Source of the DNA: Butyrivibrio sp.
GTDB lineage: Bacteria > Bacillota > Clostridia > Lachnospirales > Lachnospiraceae
Length of the DNA: 64,000 nt
Direction: 5' to 3'
Assembly: GCA_023664865.1 (NCBI GenBank)
Contig: JAMPEU010000011.1
Location: 1 to 64,000 of the forward strand
Positions 53,285-63,492 of this stretch are shown here, piece by piece. The notes below the pieces were generated by a model that worked only from the letters and a program-made list of their open reading frames with translations, made no database searches and had not been told where the DNA came from. The position numbers and the translations under genes are program-made. Positions within the stretch are counted from its first letter, which is position 1; each line of letters opens with the position of its first letter.

Positions 53285-54822
53285 TCCTTATTAATTTCCC
53301 CCACCTTTTGCTTTACGCTGCTCATTATATGCCGTATTCTCCCAATCAAACTTTTATATTCATACGTCCTTCCATATACAGCATATGTAATAACTATACA
53401 TAATCCCCCACTTATCACGCACTTTATAATCATCTGCAATAGAATGTTGGAAAATATTATTTTCTGGCATATTATCAAAATCAATGCGGAAGATGTAAAA
53501 AGTAATATGCCGTTTTTCAACATTGTAGATATTGAAAAAAATATACTTGTCCTAAATCCATATTTGCATAATATATATGGTTCCATAACACACCCCACAC
53601 AAATTTCCGAGATGAAAGTTCCAATTATAATTCCAGATAACCCTAACCGTGAAGCTAATATAATAGATATAACCAAATTTAATGTTCCTTCTAAAATGCC
53701 GCGATATTTTCCCCGCCAATATAATCCCATGGCATTTAGAAAAGTGATATTCGCTGTTCGGATTCCTGCAATATAAAAATTTAAAAGATGTAGATAAACA
53801 ACAACCATATTGAGCATTGTGCTTTCTTCAAACCAAAAACAAATAAAATCGGAAATGCAATTAAGTATTATTATAAAGCAAAGCGAATACATAAAATGAC
53901 CGCAGAACATAAGCTCTTTATATGTTTTTTTAACTTTTTCTAAATTTTCAAGAACATTCAGATTTCCTATACCAGCCTGCACAGCGCCATATACCTGCAC
54001 TAAAATCTGACCTATCCCACTGGTTATATATGTATAATTTGAAAAAATACCAGTTACTTCTAAACCCACATAACGTGAAATTAATATGTTGTCTGTCGCA
54101 TTTAAAATTGATAACTTATTTAATGCCGTGCCAACAACATTATGTTTAATCTCCTTTAAAACCTTTTCTTCGGGCAGTTTATTTTTCTTTTCCTTTAAGT
54201 ACGGAAACATTTTATTTGCTGCCATTGATATACATATATTTTCGCCCAATGTAAAACTTATCTGTAAAACAAGGAACAGAAAATAATTTGAGAAAAATAA
54301 TAAAGAAACAATTTGTACAATTCCCAACATGCAAACGCACACATAATGAATTAATATTTTAATATACCTGTCCTGATTAGCTTCAATCAGAGTTGCTTTA
54401 TACACATAAAAATATGAAACTGCAGTATTAATCACGAATAACCCATAATAAACATAAATATTTTCATAATTATTTATTTCTTTTACCAATATATGTAAAA
54501 AAGGAATCAAACCTATTCCTGCCATCAAAATTAATATGCCAATACATCTGTACACTAATTTAAAGAGATACATTACAGACTGTATACAGTCTGTATCCTG
54601 TTCTGCCAATGGTTTATACAAGCTATAGCATATTGCTGATGCAATCCCAAGTTCTGCAAATGACAGCATTGATATTATATTTGAAAACAGACCGCTAATT
54701 CCCAATACATCCAAGCCAAGCCGCGCCACAAAAACTTTTCTAACATATAAGTTTATAATTATATATGCTAGCTGCCCTATCCAGCTTATCAATAAGTTTC
54801 TAATCGATTTTTGAAATCGCAT
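53281..54822 (-). CDS. Wzx-type polysaccharide flippase
   Basis: A 513-residue MATE-like/MOP-superfamily exporter with 12-14 membrane segments (starts RNLLISWIGQLAYIIINLYVRKVFVARLG). It would carry the lipid-linked repeat unit across the membrane to the Wzy polymerase. Typical length for Gram-positive capsule/EPS flippases. Confidence 0.9.
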   Translation of the reverse strand: MRFQKSIRNLLISWIGQLAYIIINLYVRKVFVARLGLDVLGISGLFSNIISMLSFAELGIASAICYSLYKPLAEQDTDCIQSVMYLFKLVYRCIGILILMAGIGLIPFLHILVKEINNYENIYVYYGLFVINTAVSYFYVYKATLIEANQDRYIKILIHYVCVCMLGIVQIVSLLFFSNYFLFLVLQISFTLGENICISMAANKMFPYLKEKKNKLPEEKVLKEIKHNVVGTALNKLSILNATDNILISRYVGLEVTGIFSNYTYITSGIGQILVQVYGAVQAGIGNLNVLENLEKVKKTYKELMFCGHFMYSLCFIIILNCISDFICFWFEESTMLNMVVVYLHLLNFYIAGIRTANITFLNAMGLYWRGKYRGILEGTLNLVISIILASRLGLSGIIIGTFISEICVGCVMEPYILCKYGFRTSIFFSISTMLKNGILLFTSSALILIICQKIIFSNILLQMIIKCVISGGLCIVITYAVYGRTYEYKSLIGRIRHIMSSVKQKVGEINKE

Positions 54823-54878
54823 AAATTTTCTCTTTCTTATATCTTGTTTTGAATAATATTTTTAATCGTGACAGCCAA

Positions 54879-55652
54879 TCAGAAATCCCTACAACTATAA
54901 AACTCTTTCGTGTTGATTATTCTTTTTAAATTATGGTTTCTCATATAAGCCCCCACTCTTCTTTCAAAGCAATTACCGCCATAATATGGATACTCCTGTT
55001 CTGTTTTTTCATTTTTTTCATTTAATAATCCTTTTATATTTCTTATTTGATTAACATTTACCAGAAAGCATTGATCTGAGAAATTATCCCCCCAAACCCA
55101 TTCTTCCCCACCGCCTTTATATGTTAAGTGGGAAAAATGTTCTATCCATAAGGGATTGGCTGCCAAAATGCTTTTGTCGCGACTCATTAATTCCTGCGCC
55201 TTATCAACCCACTGATAATTTTCCAATGATGCATCCCCTGTAATATATAGGAGCCATTTCGTCTTACATTTCATTATTGCCGTCATTGGCGCTATCGAAT
55301 ACCAATATCCGTCATACTTACACAGTCCGTACGGAAGGCGTCTTTTGTTTTTTACATACCTAAGCATGTTAATTGGATTTTTATCAATTCTGTAGAAGGA
55401 TTCACGGGTTATCCCCCAACTAGGAAAAATTTCCTGTTCTACTTCTTTGGAATAATATACGTCTATTGGTTTTACAGATATTTCCCGCAGCATATGTTCA
55501 ATGCAATCCGAATTATTTACATTATTAATAATCAACATCCGCGCAGCAAACAACTTGTTATTATCCGCAAAATGTTTTTTACTGTATAAATTATTTAGTA
55601 TTACTTTATAATCTTTTTCAAACACTGCACTCGCTAATGTAATTTCTTCCAT
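54879..55652 (-). CDS. putative glycosyltransferase, family unclear
   Basis: A 257-residue soluble protein. WLLYITGDASLEN resembles the nucleotide-sugar/acceptor stretch of GT-A enzymes but lacks a standard DxD. It sits between the polymerase and flippase genes, so a glycosyltransferase or modifying role in the same repeat unit is likely. I do not recognise the family. Confidence 0.6.
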   Translation of the reverse strand: MEEITLASAVFEKDYKVILNNLYSKKHFADNNKLFAARMLIINNVNNSDCIEHMLREISVKPIDVYYSKEVEQEIFPSWGITRESFYRIDKNPINMLRYVKNKRRLPYGLCKYDGYWYSIAPMTAIMKCKTKWLLYITGDASLENYQWVDKAQELMSRDKSILAANPLWIEHFSHLTYKGGGEEWVWGDNFSDQCFLVNVNQIRNIKGLLNEKNEKTEQEYPYYGGNCFERRVGAYMRNHNLKRIINTKEFYSCRDF

Positions 55653-55680
55653 ATCAAACTCCTTATGCTTTTATATTTGG

Positions 55681-56799
55681 TTATAGTACAAATCTTCGCA
55701 ACGCAATCATTACCTGCAAAACAACTATAACTATAATTTCAATGCTTTTTCTTTCTCTTAGATGCAAAGAGCCTTTTCTCATAAAATAAATTCCAGCACA
55801 TGTAACAAAAAAAATAAGAAAAAAATCTACAATACGATATGAGTTCATAATATATTCAACAGCAAATGCTAAAAATACTCCAAGAAAATAACTCGTCAAT
55901 ATTTTATCATTAGTATTACTTCCACTACTCTTCATCAATATAAAAACCAAACAACATATTAAAAAAAAGAGTTCCTTTTTACCCCAAAAAGCATCAAATC
56001 TAATCGCTGACGCATAAAATACTGTATAGCGTTCAAAGCTAAATATTTTTGTTATTTCATACAGCTTATGGGTTACAATCGGTACAATTTGAATTACTCT
56101 AAAACCAATTTTTGATATCCATATTGCAACAACAATTCCCCATAATATTAAATATTTCTTCTTTTCATGTACTGTAAACATATCACATATTATTAACAAC
56201 AGCCCCAATATTGCACTGGAATGGAACAGCATTGCAATGACTATAAACAATATGTACGCAAAATAGTTTCGCCGGCATAAATATAAATAAGAAAGCAGTA
56301 TAAAAGATATAGCTATTCCACCTCTCAGTACCTCTCCACTATAATATATACCAAAATATGGTATGAAAAGTGCCGAAAACACACATGGTTGAAATATCAT
56401 ATCCGTTTTTTCTACTTTTACCCCATATAATATTATAGCTTCTTCTGTAGAACAATCTTTAAGAAAATTCTTACAAGCATAATAAGCAATGCAATAATTT
56501 AAAATTGCAATAAATCCGAAAAAAAAACGTACATTAATCCGTAAAGCTTTAAATATACATACTAAAATAATAAACCCTATATTCATATCCCCTTGCTGCA
56601 TATTGGTAAAACTGATTTCGTTATACCCTTCAATATATCCCCTTGTATCTGACAGCATAGGACTTCTTGTTGCAATACATATTACAAAAAAACATAAAGA
56701 AATAAATGCCAATAAATAATTAGAACGATATGTCAAAATCTCATATGTACTTCCAACACATAATACCAAAACTAAAATTATTATCAGATAAACATTCAT
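55681..56799 (-). CDS. EpsG/Wzy-type polysaccharide polymerase
   Basis: A 372-residue integral membrane protein with about ten hydrophobic segments and the EpsG-like RSPMLSDTRGYIEGYNE extracellular stretch. It would join flipped repeat units on the outer face. It overlaps the preceding gene by 4 bases (ATGA). Confidence 0.85.
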   Translation of the reverse strand: MNVYLIIILVLVLCVGSTYEILTYRSNYLLAFISLCFFVICIATRSPMLSDTRGYIEGYNEISFTNMQQGDMNIGFIILVCIFKALRINVRFFFGFIAILNYCIAYYACKNFLKDCSTEEAIILYGVKVEKTDMIFQPCVFSALFIPYFGIYYSGEVLRGGIAISFILLSYLYLCRRNYFAYILFIVIAMLFHSSAILGLLLIICDMFTVHEKKKYLILWGIVVAIWISKIGFRVIQIVPIVTHKLYEITKIFSFERYTVFYASAIRFDAFWGKKELFFLICCLVFILMKSSGSNTNDKILTSYFLGVFLAFAVEYIMNSYRIVDFFLIFFVTCAGIYFMRKGSLHLRERKSIEIIVIVVLQVMIALRRFVL

Positions 56800-57821
56800 T
56801 TATAAACTCCCAAGTCCAGTATAACTCGCTCCTCATAGTGATTATCATTCATTATATTTGCGAACTTAGAGCCATTCGCTATTGACGCAACAAGATAGTG
56901 ACATTTTGATAGTAATAACAATTTTGTCAAATAACATAATCCAATCTGATATGTATTTCCTTTGCAATATTTATAAATATAATCATCACCTCTATATTGC
57001 GAGAACCTGATATCATCAATTTCAATTAATGCGCCTTGCAATTTTTCTTTTAAAAAAACATATATCTTTTCATCTTCCGTAACAAGAAATACTTTACTCT
57101 CCAAATATTTTTTGCGTAACATCATAACCTTTTCATAAAGCTGCTCTTTGCTTGGCTGAACCGGATGCCCTTTAGGACAAAACGCCGTATAATCAGTTCC
57201 TCTTATAAATACTCCTATTATTTTTCCCTGAGCAAAGTGTTCCTTCCATATGCTTTTTACCCTCTCATAAATATATGGTTTTACATCCATATTCCTTTTT
57301 ATAAATTCATATAATTTATGCGTATCATCAAAATTATTAAAATCGTAGTTTTTGTACAACTGATAAATTTCTCCGTTATGTTTTTCTTTATCTGCCTGTA
57401 TATTCTTTCCAGATAAAATAACATTCTTACTGCTATAAATTTCATCAATGCTATACTTTGAAGGTTGGCTCCAAAAATATTCCCACGCATTACGAGTACC
57501 CTGAATCAGTTCTCCTGTTGTATACTGCGTAGTATTATTCTGTAAATCAATAAATGGCACATATCCATGTCTTAATGCGTACTCAATTTCTATGAGAATG
57601 CTAAAATATATCGATATCAACCCTGTTTCCATTGAGTGATATCTGATTACATAAAATGTAATTTCCTTATTCTTCTCACCGTAATCCTTTTTTATCAATC
57701 TTTCACCTTGATGAAATAAAGTATTGTTTATATATAATAAAACCTTATAAAAAAATTTTTCTGAGAGAGCATTTTTTCTTAAAAAATTGGCAATATTATG
57801 CTTTAATTCCCTTATTGACAT
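56796..57821 (-). CDS. GT-B fold glycosyltransferase, fucosyltransferase-like
   Basis: About 341 residues. GVFIRGTDYTAFCPKGHPVQP resembles the HxRRTD nucleotide-sugar site of alpha-1,6-fucosyltransferase/NodZ-like enzymes (GT23), with VFLVTEDEKIYVFLKEK following. ATG 57821 is preferred (GAGG 13 bases upstream); the frame opens at GTG 57845. It overlaps the end of the upstream gene. Donor sugar not proven. Confidence 0.7.
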   Translation of the reverse strand: MSIRELKHNIANFLRKNALSEKFFYKVLLYINNTLFHQGERLIKKDYGEKNKEITFYVIRYHSMETGLISIYFSILIEIEYALRHGYVPFIDLQNNTTQYTTGELIQGTRNAWEYFWSQPSKYSIDEIYSSKNVILSGKNIQADKEKHNGEIYQLYKNYDFNNFDDTHKLYEFIKRNMDVKPYIYERVKSIWKEHFAQGKIIGVFIRGTDYTAFCPKGHPVQPSKEQLYEKVMMLRKKYLESKVFLVTEDEKIYVFLKEKLQGALIEIDDIRFSQYRGDDYIYKYCKGNTYQIGLCYLTKLLLLSKCHYLVASIANGSKFANIMNDNHYEERVILDLGVYK

Positions 57822-58750
57822 ATAATATTCTTTTCCTCTAGACACAATTTTTTATGAACTCGTTTTATAATCCTTTTCGCAAATTCCAAGTATCTTATCA
57901 CTATAAGAAATATCCTATTGGATTTCTTATATATCATAGACATAATAGCTTTACTTGAACCCTGACAATGAACAATCACTGCTTCTACTAATTCCCCCCT
58001 TACTGTCTTAAAATACAACCTGTCATTTACATAATACAACTTCTTTATTCTTAAAATTTTGTCAAAACAAAATTCGTTTGGAAAATAATTTGCGCTGCTT
58101 TGCAAAGAACAGTCAAACACTATATTATTCTTTATGATTGCTAAATTTAGAACATCTTTCCGCTCTTTTCCCCATAAATATAAAGCAGTCATATCACATA
58201 TACCGCCTTTTTTATTCTTTGATTTCCCATATTTATATTTTTCTTCCAACATATCGATATATGTATCATAAAAACTTCCTAGATACTCTATAAAACTATG
58301 TAAACTATTAAGAGTCCAATAACAGCATTGTGGACCTGCAACCCATATATATGGCTCTTGCTTATATGGTATGGAAAAAGCACAACCACAATTATATTGT
58401 TTAAAATACTGATGTAAATTGCCATAAACTAGAACATCGCTATCTACCATAATTGCAGTTTGAAGTCGTTCCTTTTTCATAAACTCATATAAGTAAAAAT
58501 ACCGCTGAAAACACATGAGTTCAAACGATTCGCTGTTACTGCTCATGTGCTTATAGTTATTTTTAAAATTTTCAAATTTAATATTTTGGTAATCATCAAT
58601 ACAAAACCAGTTTGCACAATAATCCCTATTGCTATTATCTCCGATTAACAAAATATCATTATTTTTCTGTGCCACATAAATTGCAGTTTTCAAATAATTT
58701 TGTCTTCCACAATGTAAGAAAACAACTGGTACTCTACCAATTTCTTTCAA
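57812..58750 (-). CDS. GT-A type glycosyltransferase
   Basis: A 312-residue enzyme with the metal motif TAIMVDSDVLVYGN (DxD-type) and a downstream CDMTALYLW stretch typical of nucleotide-diphosphosugar transferases. Coupled by a 4-base overlap with the ATP-grasp gene upstream. Sugar unknown. Confidence 0.75.
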   Translation of the reverse strand: MKEIGRVPVVFLHCGRQNYLKTAIYVAQKNNDILLIGDNSNRDYCANWFCIDDYQNIKFENFKNNYKHMSSNSESFELMCFQRYFYLYEFMKKERLQTAIMVDSDVLVYGNLHQYFKQYNCGCAFSIPYKQEPYIWVAGPQCCYWTLNSLHSFIEYLGSFYDTYIDMLEEKYKYGKSKNKKGGICDMTALYLWGKERKDVLNLAIIKNNIVFDCSLQSSANYFPNEFCFDKILRIKKLYYVNDRLYFKTVRGELVEAVIVHCQGSSKAIMSMIYKKSNRIFLIVIRYLEFAKRIIKRVHKKLCLEEKNIICQ

Positions 58751-59670
58751 TGCCTTAACTCCTTTAGTTCCAATAACTCCCCTAATTTTTCATCAACACC
58801 AGCCTCATTATATTTTATCAGACCACCCGTAGGACATACTGTAAATTCCGAAAAATATACTTTTCCATAGCAACTATACAAATCAACACGCACAAAAGGC
58901 AACGGTTTGGAAAGTCTTCTTGCTGTATTTACCAGTTCACTCCAGTTATCCGGTTTTTTAATGGAATAATCCTGTCCTTCGTGTTTTCTACTCATTTTAA
59001 TTGGTATAAATTCCATATCATAACAATTTATAATTGATTCACCATTTTTTATAAAAGCAGCATACAAGAACCGCGGAACGCCATAAAAACAAAAAAACTT
59101 ATATGTAATAAGCCCTTCGTACCCATCTTCTAAATACTCTTCACAAATAATTTTTCTTTTATTGATATATTTATATTGAATTTCTACATGCCTAGTCCAA
59201 TAGTCGTTCTTTAGCGCTTTTCTTAATTTTTCCTTGGTACTTTTCCAATCAAAGTTGTCCTTGTCATGGCATATTATAATTGAACCGCTATCATGATTGC
59301 ATTTTAATACAAATCTTTTAGGTAACTTGTCCAAATCCTGCTCTAATTCTTCCACGGAATCATACGCACCATATAATTTAGCCAGAGCCCCCCCCGCACC
59401 TGATTTTGTTAAATACTCTCTTACCCTATATTTATCAACCATAGTGCTAATCAGCTCATTATTTTTATAATCGTTTAATTTTAAATACTGTATTTTTTCA
59501 TTCAATGTCTTGGGATTCTTTAAATCTAATTTCTTTTCCATCGTTATGTAATAAACCAGTTTTGTTCCAAGCGTGGGACTGATACGAGAGACTATAGATA
59601 TTCCATTGCTTACTATATTTTTCAACCATTTATATTTTTTCAATGCCTTAATTTTTTTAAGTTTTTCCAT
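58747..59670 (-). CDS. TupA-like ATP-grasp protein
   Basis: About 307 residues with LNEKIQYLKLNDY, the VDKYRVREYL segment and FVLKCNHDSGSIIICHDK, as in TupA-like ATP-grasp proteins of polysaccharide clusters. These may attach amino acids or peptides to sugars. The ATG at 59670 (MEKLKKIKAL) begins just past the stop of the upstream gene; the frame is open to 59748 inside that gene but without a ribosome site. Confidence 0.82.
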   Translation of the reverse strand: MEKLKKIKALKKYKWLKNIVSNGISIVSRISPTLGTKLVYYITMEKKLDLKNPKTLNEKIQYLKLNDYKNNELISTMVDKYRVREYLTKSGAGGALAKLYGAYDSVEELEQDLDKLPKRFVLKCNHDSGSIIICHDKDNFDWKSTKEKLRKALKNDYWTRHVEIQYKYINKRKIICEEYLEDGYEGLITYKFFCFYGVPRFLYAAFIKNGESIINCYDMEFIPIKMSRKHEGQDYSIKKPDNWSELVNTARRLSKPLPFVRVDLYSCYGKVYFSEFTVCPTGGLIKYNEAGVDEKLGELLELKELRH

Positions 59671-59686
59671 TCTTACACTTTTCCCT

Positions 59687-60838
59687 TTATTTTTCTTGTA
59701 TACTTTTCCTTGCAATATTCCCATACCGAAACTGTTCTGCACACCCATCCGCCGCTTGTTTCATTGCCTGATATTTATCCGGATTTTTTAACAGCTCTTC
59801 CAATTTTTCTTGTATTTCCTCACTGGAATCTTCATAAAGAAATTCAACATTACCGTTCACATCAACATGATGTGTCCCTTCCCAGTGCTTTACAATCATT
59901 GGCACCGCCTGTCCTGCTGTCTGTTCCCACAATGTAGAATGTCTTCCAGGATAAACCGCAAGGTCAGATGCGGCAATCAAATCATAAGTTTCTTCTCGCG
60001 AGAGCCACCCTACATAAACTATATGTTCATTACATAAGCTCATTACTTTATCTTTCAATTCATTTATAATCGAACCAAAAATAATCAGCCTCACATTTAC
60101 TTCCTGCAGACTCTCCACAGCTTCTTCCAGCAAAATCGTCTGTGTCTTCCAACAGTCAATTTTTCCGCCGGTCACAATCAGGAAATCAGCCTTGCCAATA
60201 TTATACTTTTTTCTTGTTTCTTCCCTATTCCCCTTTGCGCTTATAACAAGCTCGCCATCAGCCCCCATTATAAGTAATTCACATTTTTCCTTTGGGAGCT
60301 TATATACATCTGTCAAAAAATCAACCCTGGCGGGCAAGACTCCGTAAAATTTATCAGTATATGGCTCAATCATATGCGCATAATGTCTCCAAATTATCTT
60401 ATGGAGAACATTCTTTGAAAGCCAGTTCGTTGCAGAGTTGGAAAAGTCTGCATGGTTATCCACATATACCCTGCTTACTTTGTGCGTCTTGATATACTTC
60501 ACAATAACCGATATATCAATATATTGACTTCCATGGATAAACAAGATATCCGGTTTCTCCTCACAAAGTACATCATACACCCCGCTAAATTTTCTAAACT
60601 TCCTGCGAATATTATTTTTACCTTTTATCGGAAGCCTTCTGACACATACTCCATATGGATTTATATATGCAGTTCTTCTATCTTCCGCCAGTTTCCCTTC
60701 TATATCATATTTCCACATAGATGTAATAACTGTTACATCATATCCCATTTTAGCATGATACTTTGTTAGGATATTTTCCTGATATGCCATTGAATCAGTA
60801 AAAACAGTCATACACAAATGCACAATCTTTTCTTTCAC
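59687..60838 (-). CDS. GT4-type glycosyltransferase
   Basis: About 383 residues with GT-B architecture: KIVHLCMTVFTDSMAYQENILTKY at the N-terminus and YVGWLSREETYDLIAASDLAVYPGRHSTLWEQTAGQ at the donor site. The GTG at 60838 overlaps the stop of the methyltransferase gene (GTGA), which favours translational coupling over the open frame reaching 60919. Confidence 0.85.
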   Translation of the reverse strand: MKEKIVHLCMTVFTDSMAYQENILTKYHAKMGYDVTVITSMWKYDIEGKLAEDRRTAYINPYGVCVRRLPIKGKNNIRRKFRKFSGVYDVLCEEKPDILFIHGSQYIDISVIVKYIKTHKVSRVYVDNHADFSNSATNWLSKNVLHKIIWRHYAHMIEPYTDKFYGVLPARVDFLTDVYKLPKEKCELLIMGADGELVISAKGNREETRKKYNIGKADFLIVTGGKIDCWKTQTILLEEAVESLQEVNVRLIIFGSIINELKDKVMSLCNEHIVYVGWLSREETYDLIAASDLAVYPGRHSTLWEQTAGQAVPMIVKHWEGTHHVDVNGNVEFLYEDSSEEIQEKLEELLKNPDKYQAMKQAADGCAEQFRYGNIARKSIQEK

Positions 60839-61476
60839 CTTTTTATACAAACCACCCTCGTCTGATATCTTCTTCTTAATTTTCCATACAGGTAACATAG
60901 CAAGTTGAAAATTTTCCAACCTACCACTCGCTGAATTTTATAATAGTAAGGCATCCACGCATTGCACAAACTTTCACAACTTTCAACTTCCCAACCGCAT
61001 AATTTGCACAAATTATACATATTCTGAGGAGTCCATGTATATAAATGTTTATGCCTGTCCTCGTCTTTAATCGTTCTGGACATTTCGTGCGGTACAACTA
61101 GCACCATTTTCCCACCGGTTTTAACAACCCTTTTAAATTCAGTTATATAATAAAATGGATTTTCTACATGCTCTAAAGCATGGTTAGATACCACGATATC
61201 AACGCTGTTATCATCAATATTTGATATCTGTTCATAGCACAGAATTCCCTTTCCTTCAGCCTCTTCCCTTGCACTGGGATTTATTTCAACCCCTATTTTT
61301 TTACCATCAGTTTCTATTTGCTTTAAAAGAAATCCCCCCCCGCAGCCAAAATCCAATACATCCATATTTCTTTCTATATATGATTCAAATTTGAATAAAT
61401 TTGCTTTGCCCCCAAATTCTCCTACCTTTTTTTGCCATGTAAAATATTCCTTATCATAGTGTTGATTAGCTTCCAT
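60835..61476 (-). CDS. class I SAM-dependent methyltransferase
   Basis: A 213-residue methyltransferase with motif I MDVLDFGCGGGFLL, VVSNHALEHVENPF and GGKMVLVVPHE. Within the EPS operon it probably methylates a sugar or intermediate. Confidence 0.85.
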   Translation of the reverse strand: MEANQHYDKEYFTWQKKVGEFGGKANLFKFESYIERNMDVLDFGCGGGFLLKQIETDGKKIGVEINPSAREEAEGKGILCYEQISNIDDNSVDIVVSNHALEHVENPFYYITEFKRVVKTGGKMVLVVPHEMSRTIKDEDRHKHLYTWTPQNMYNLCKLCGWEVESCESLCNAWMPYYYKIQRVVGWKIFNLLCYLYGKLRRRYQTRVVCIKR

Positions 61477-61495
61477 ATTAGATTACCATTCCTCT

Positions 61496-62599
61496 CTATG
61501 TTAAAATCATTCCTATCCTTCTTTTCACTTCTTCAACATTCCCAACACTAACCAAATTCCCCTTGCTTTTTTCATCAAGAGTCTCTTTCATGCCTCCTGT
61601 ATCATAGGCAACCACGGTAGTCCCGCATGTCTGTGCTTCAAGATTTACTGTGGGATAATTCTCCTCATACGATAAGTTCACGAATACATCCGCCGCCGTA
61701 TAGATTTCTGCCAGTTGCTCCGCACTCTCAGTTTTCGCCAGACCAAGTACATTATCAGGCAGGTTTTTCATCTGTCTTTTATTCAATCCTACCAGCACGA
61801 TTTTATAATCGCTGCTTAACATTCCTGCAAGCTTCAGATAATCGTCTAATCCCTTTCTTTCATCCCATGTACTTGCCACCCCTAGTAATATCTTTTTATT
61901 CTCCAATCCATACTTAGCGCGGAAACTTCCCATTGTTGGTTTGAATATACTTTTGTCTATATCATTTCTGACTATTTCTGCCAGATAATCTTTTAGAAAA
62001 CTTTCCTTTACTAAATCGGCAAGCCATTGCGAAGGCACAATCAATGTCATATTTTTTATGCCGCAGAATGTCTTGCGTTTTCGCTCATAATTCTCTTTAC
62101 TGTGATCGCATATGATGCTTTTAGGATAACAGTTTTTCTGAACGCACTGGTAACAGCCTATCTTCCATTTATCACATTTTGCATATGTAAAATGTGCGCA
62201 GTGTCCTGTAAAACTCCAGCAGTCGTGCAGAGTCCAGAATACTTTTTTATCTGCTTTCTTTAGATAGTCGAACAGCATTTCTATGTTTATATAATAACCG
62301 TGGAGGTTATGCAGCCATATTACGTCAGGATTATAGTTTTCCACCCATTTTAAAAATTTCCTTGTAGCAACCTTGGAACCGAAACCGTGTCTATCAGAAA
62401 TCCTCGTATACATTCCATGCAGCCTATAGTCTAACGCCGTTCCTATCCGGTATGTTTCTATATCATCGCAGTTGGCTTTCCATCTTCCATATGCCAGTAC
62501 GCATTGATGTCCCTGCTTTTGCAAGTCCCGACACTGGTTTGCGGCAATCTTGCCTGTACTTCCGCTTCCTGCCACGGTATTAATAAACAAATACTTCAT
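61496..62599 (-). CDS. GT4-type glycosyltransferase
   Basis: A 367-residue GT-B enzyme. Visible parts are NTVAGSGSTGKIAANQ at the acceptor side, VASTWDERKGLDDYLKLA, and the EX7E-type donor motif VFVNLSYEENYPTVNLEAQTCGTTVVAYDTGG. Second gene of the operon. Confidence 0.93.
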   Translation of the reverse strand: MKYLFINTVAGSGSTGKIAANQCRDLQKQGHQCVLAYGRWKANCDDIETYRIGTALDYRLHGMYTRISDRHGFGSKVATRKFLKWVENYNPDVIWLHNLHGYYINIEMLFDYLKKADKKVFWTLHDCWSFTGHCAHFTYAKCDKWKIGCYQCVQKNCYPKSIICDHSKENYERKRKTFCGIKNMTLIVPSQWLADLVKESFLKDYLAEIVRNDIDKSIFKPTMGSFRAKYGLENKKILLGVASTWDERKGLDDYLKLAGMLSSDYKIVLVGLNKRQMKNLPDNVLGLAKTESAEQLAEIYTAADVFVNLSYEENYPTVNLEAQTCGTTVVAYDTGGMKETLDEKSKGNLVSVGNVEEVKRRIGMILT

Positions 62600-62633
62600 A
62601 TGCCATATACCTAATCCTGCTTTTCTTCATCCT

Positions 62634-63383
62634 TCACACCACCATCTTCGCAATCTCCATCCCATAACACTCCACCACATACAGCCTGCCGTACCCATTC
62701 TCCCTGTATATCCTGTACTTTATCCGGGCGCGCTCCACGGCTTTATGGATTCCTTTCTCATGGCTTACGCCGTTCCTGCGGAAGTTGGCAAGCACCTCGT
62801 TTACCACACATACACGGCAGTCCGGGATTCCTTTGCGTATGCGCAGTATCAGATCCCAGTCGTCGTGGATGTTTTCATTTCTATATAAATATCTTGCGTA
62901 TACACGTTTCGGTATGAATGTTGTGGGGTGGTTCCAGTATCTTGATGTCACCCACTTACTGTTTCTCGATTTTTTAATAAAGCTCCCGCCCTCACTGATA
63001 ATCCTTAAGTCCGCATAGAATAAATCATATTCCTGCCTGCTATAGTGTGACGCGGCGCACCTGACCGCATCAGGCTCATACCAGTCGTCACTGTTTATTA
63101 TGCCGACAATTTCGCCCGACGTCATCCGTATTCCTTTATTCATCGCATCATATATGCCCTCGTCAGGCTCGGATATATATCTGTATGTAATATGCCTGTC
63201 TGCAAATTTCCCCTCATAGTTATGCAGAATTTCCAGCGTGCTGTCCGTGGACTGTCCATCGACCACAATGTATTCCAGTTCATCATATGTCTGATTCAGC
63301 ACGGACTCGATTGTATCCCTTATTGTTTTTTCACTGTTTCTGCACACTGTGATGATGCTCACTAACGGTTTCCCTGTTTCCAC
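62634..63383 (-). CDS. GT2-type glycosyltransferase
   Basis: A 249-residue GT-A enzyme with LVSIITVCRNSEKTIRDTIESVL, the DGQSTDSTLEIL stretch, DxD-type INSDDWYEP and SEPDEGIYDAMNKG. GTG start, 5 bases after AGGGTGG. First gene of the polysaccharide operon; a 280-base leader separates it from the LoaP-like gene. Confidence 0.93.
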   Translation of the reverse strand: METGKPLVSIITVCRNSEKTIRDTIESVLNQTYDELEYIVVDGQSTDSTLEILHNYEGKFADRHITYRYISEPDEGIYDAMNKGIRMTSGEIVGIINSDDWYEPDAVRCAASHYSRQEYDLFYADLRIISEGGSFIKKSRNSKWVTSRYWNHPTTFIPKRVYARYLYRNENIHDDWDLILRIRKGIPDCRVCVVNEVLANFRRNGVSHEKGIHKAVERARIKYRIYRENGYGRLYVVECYGMEIAKMVV

Positions 63384-63492
63384 TTAAACCACCCTGCCAA
63401 TTATCTGAATTATCTGTAATCTTTATTTCCGTATCCGCCACCGTTTCCAGTAAAAGACAATCAAACACACTCTGGCGATATCCACAGCCTCC

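Noticed and set aside
53231-53776. A 181-codon open frame antisense to the flippase
   Set aside because: Lies wholly over a real membrane-protein gene, no ribosome site, low-complexity hydrophobic translation.
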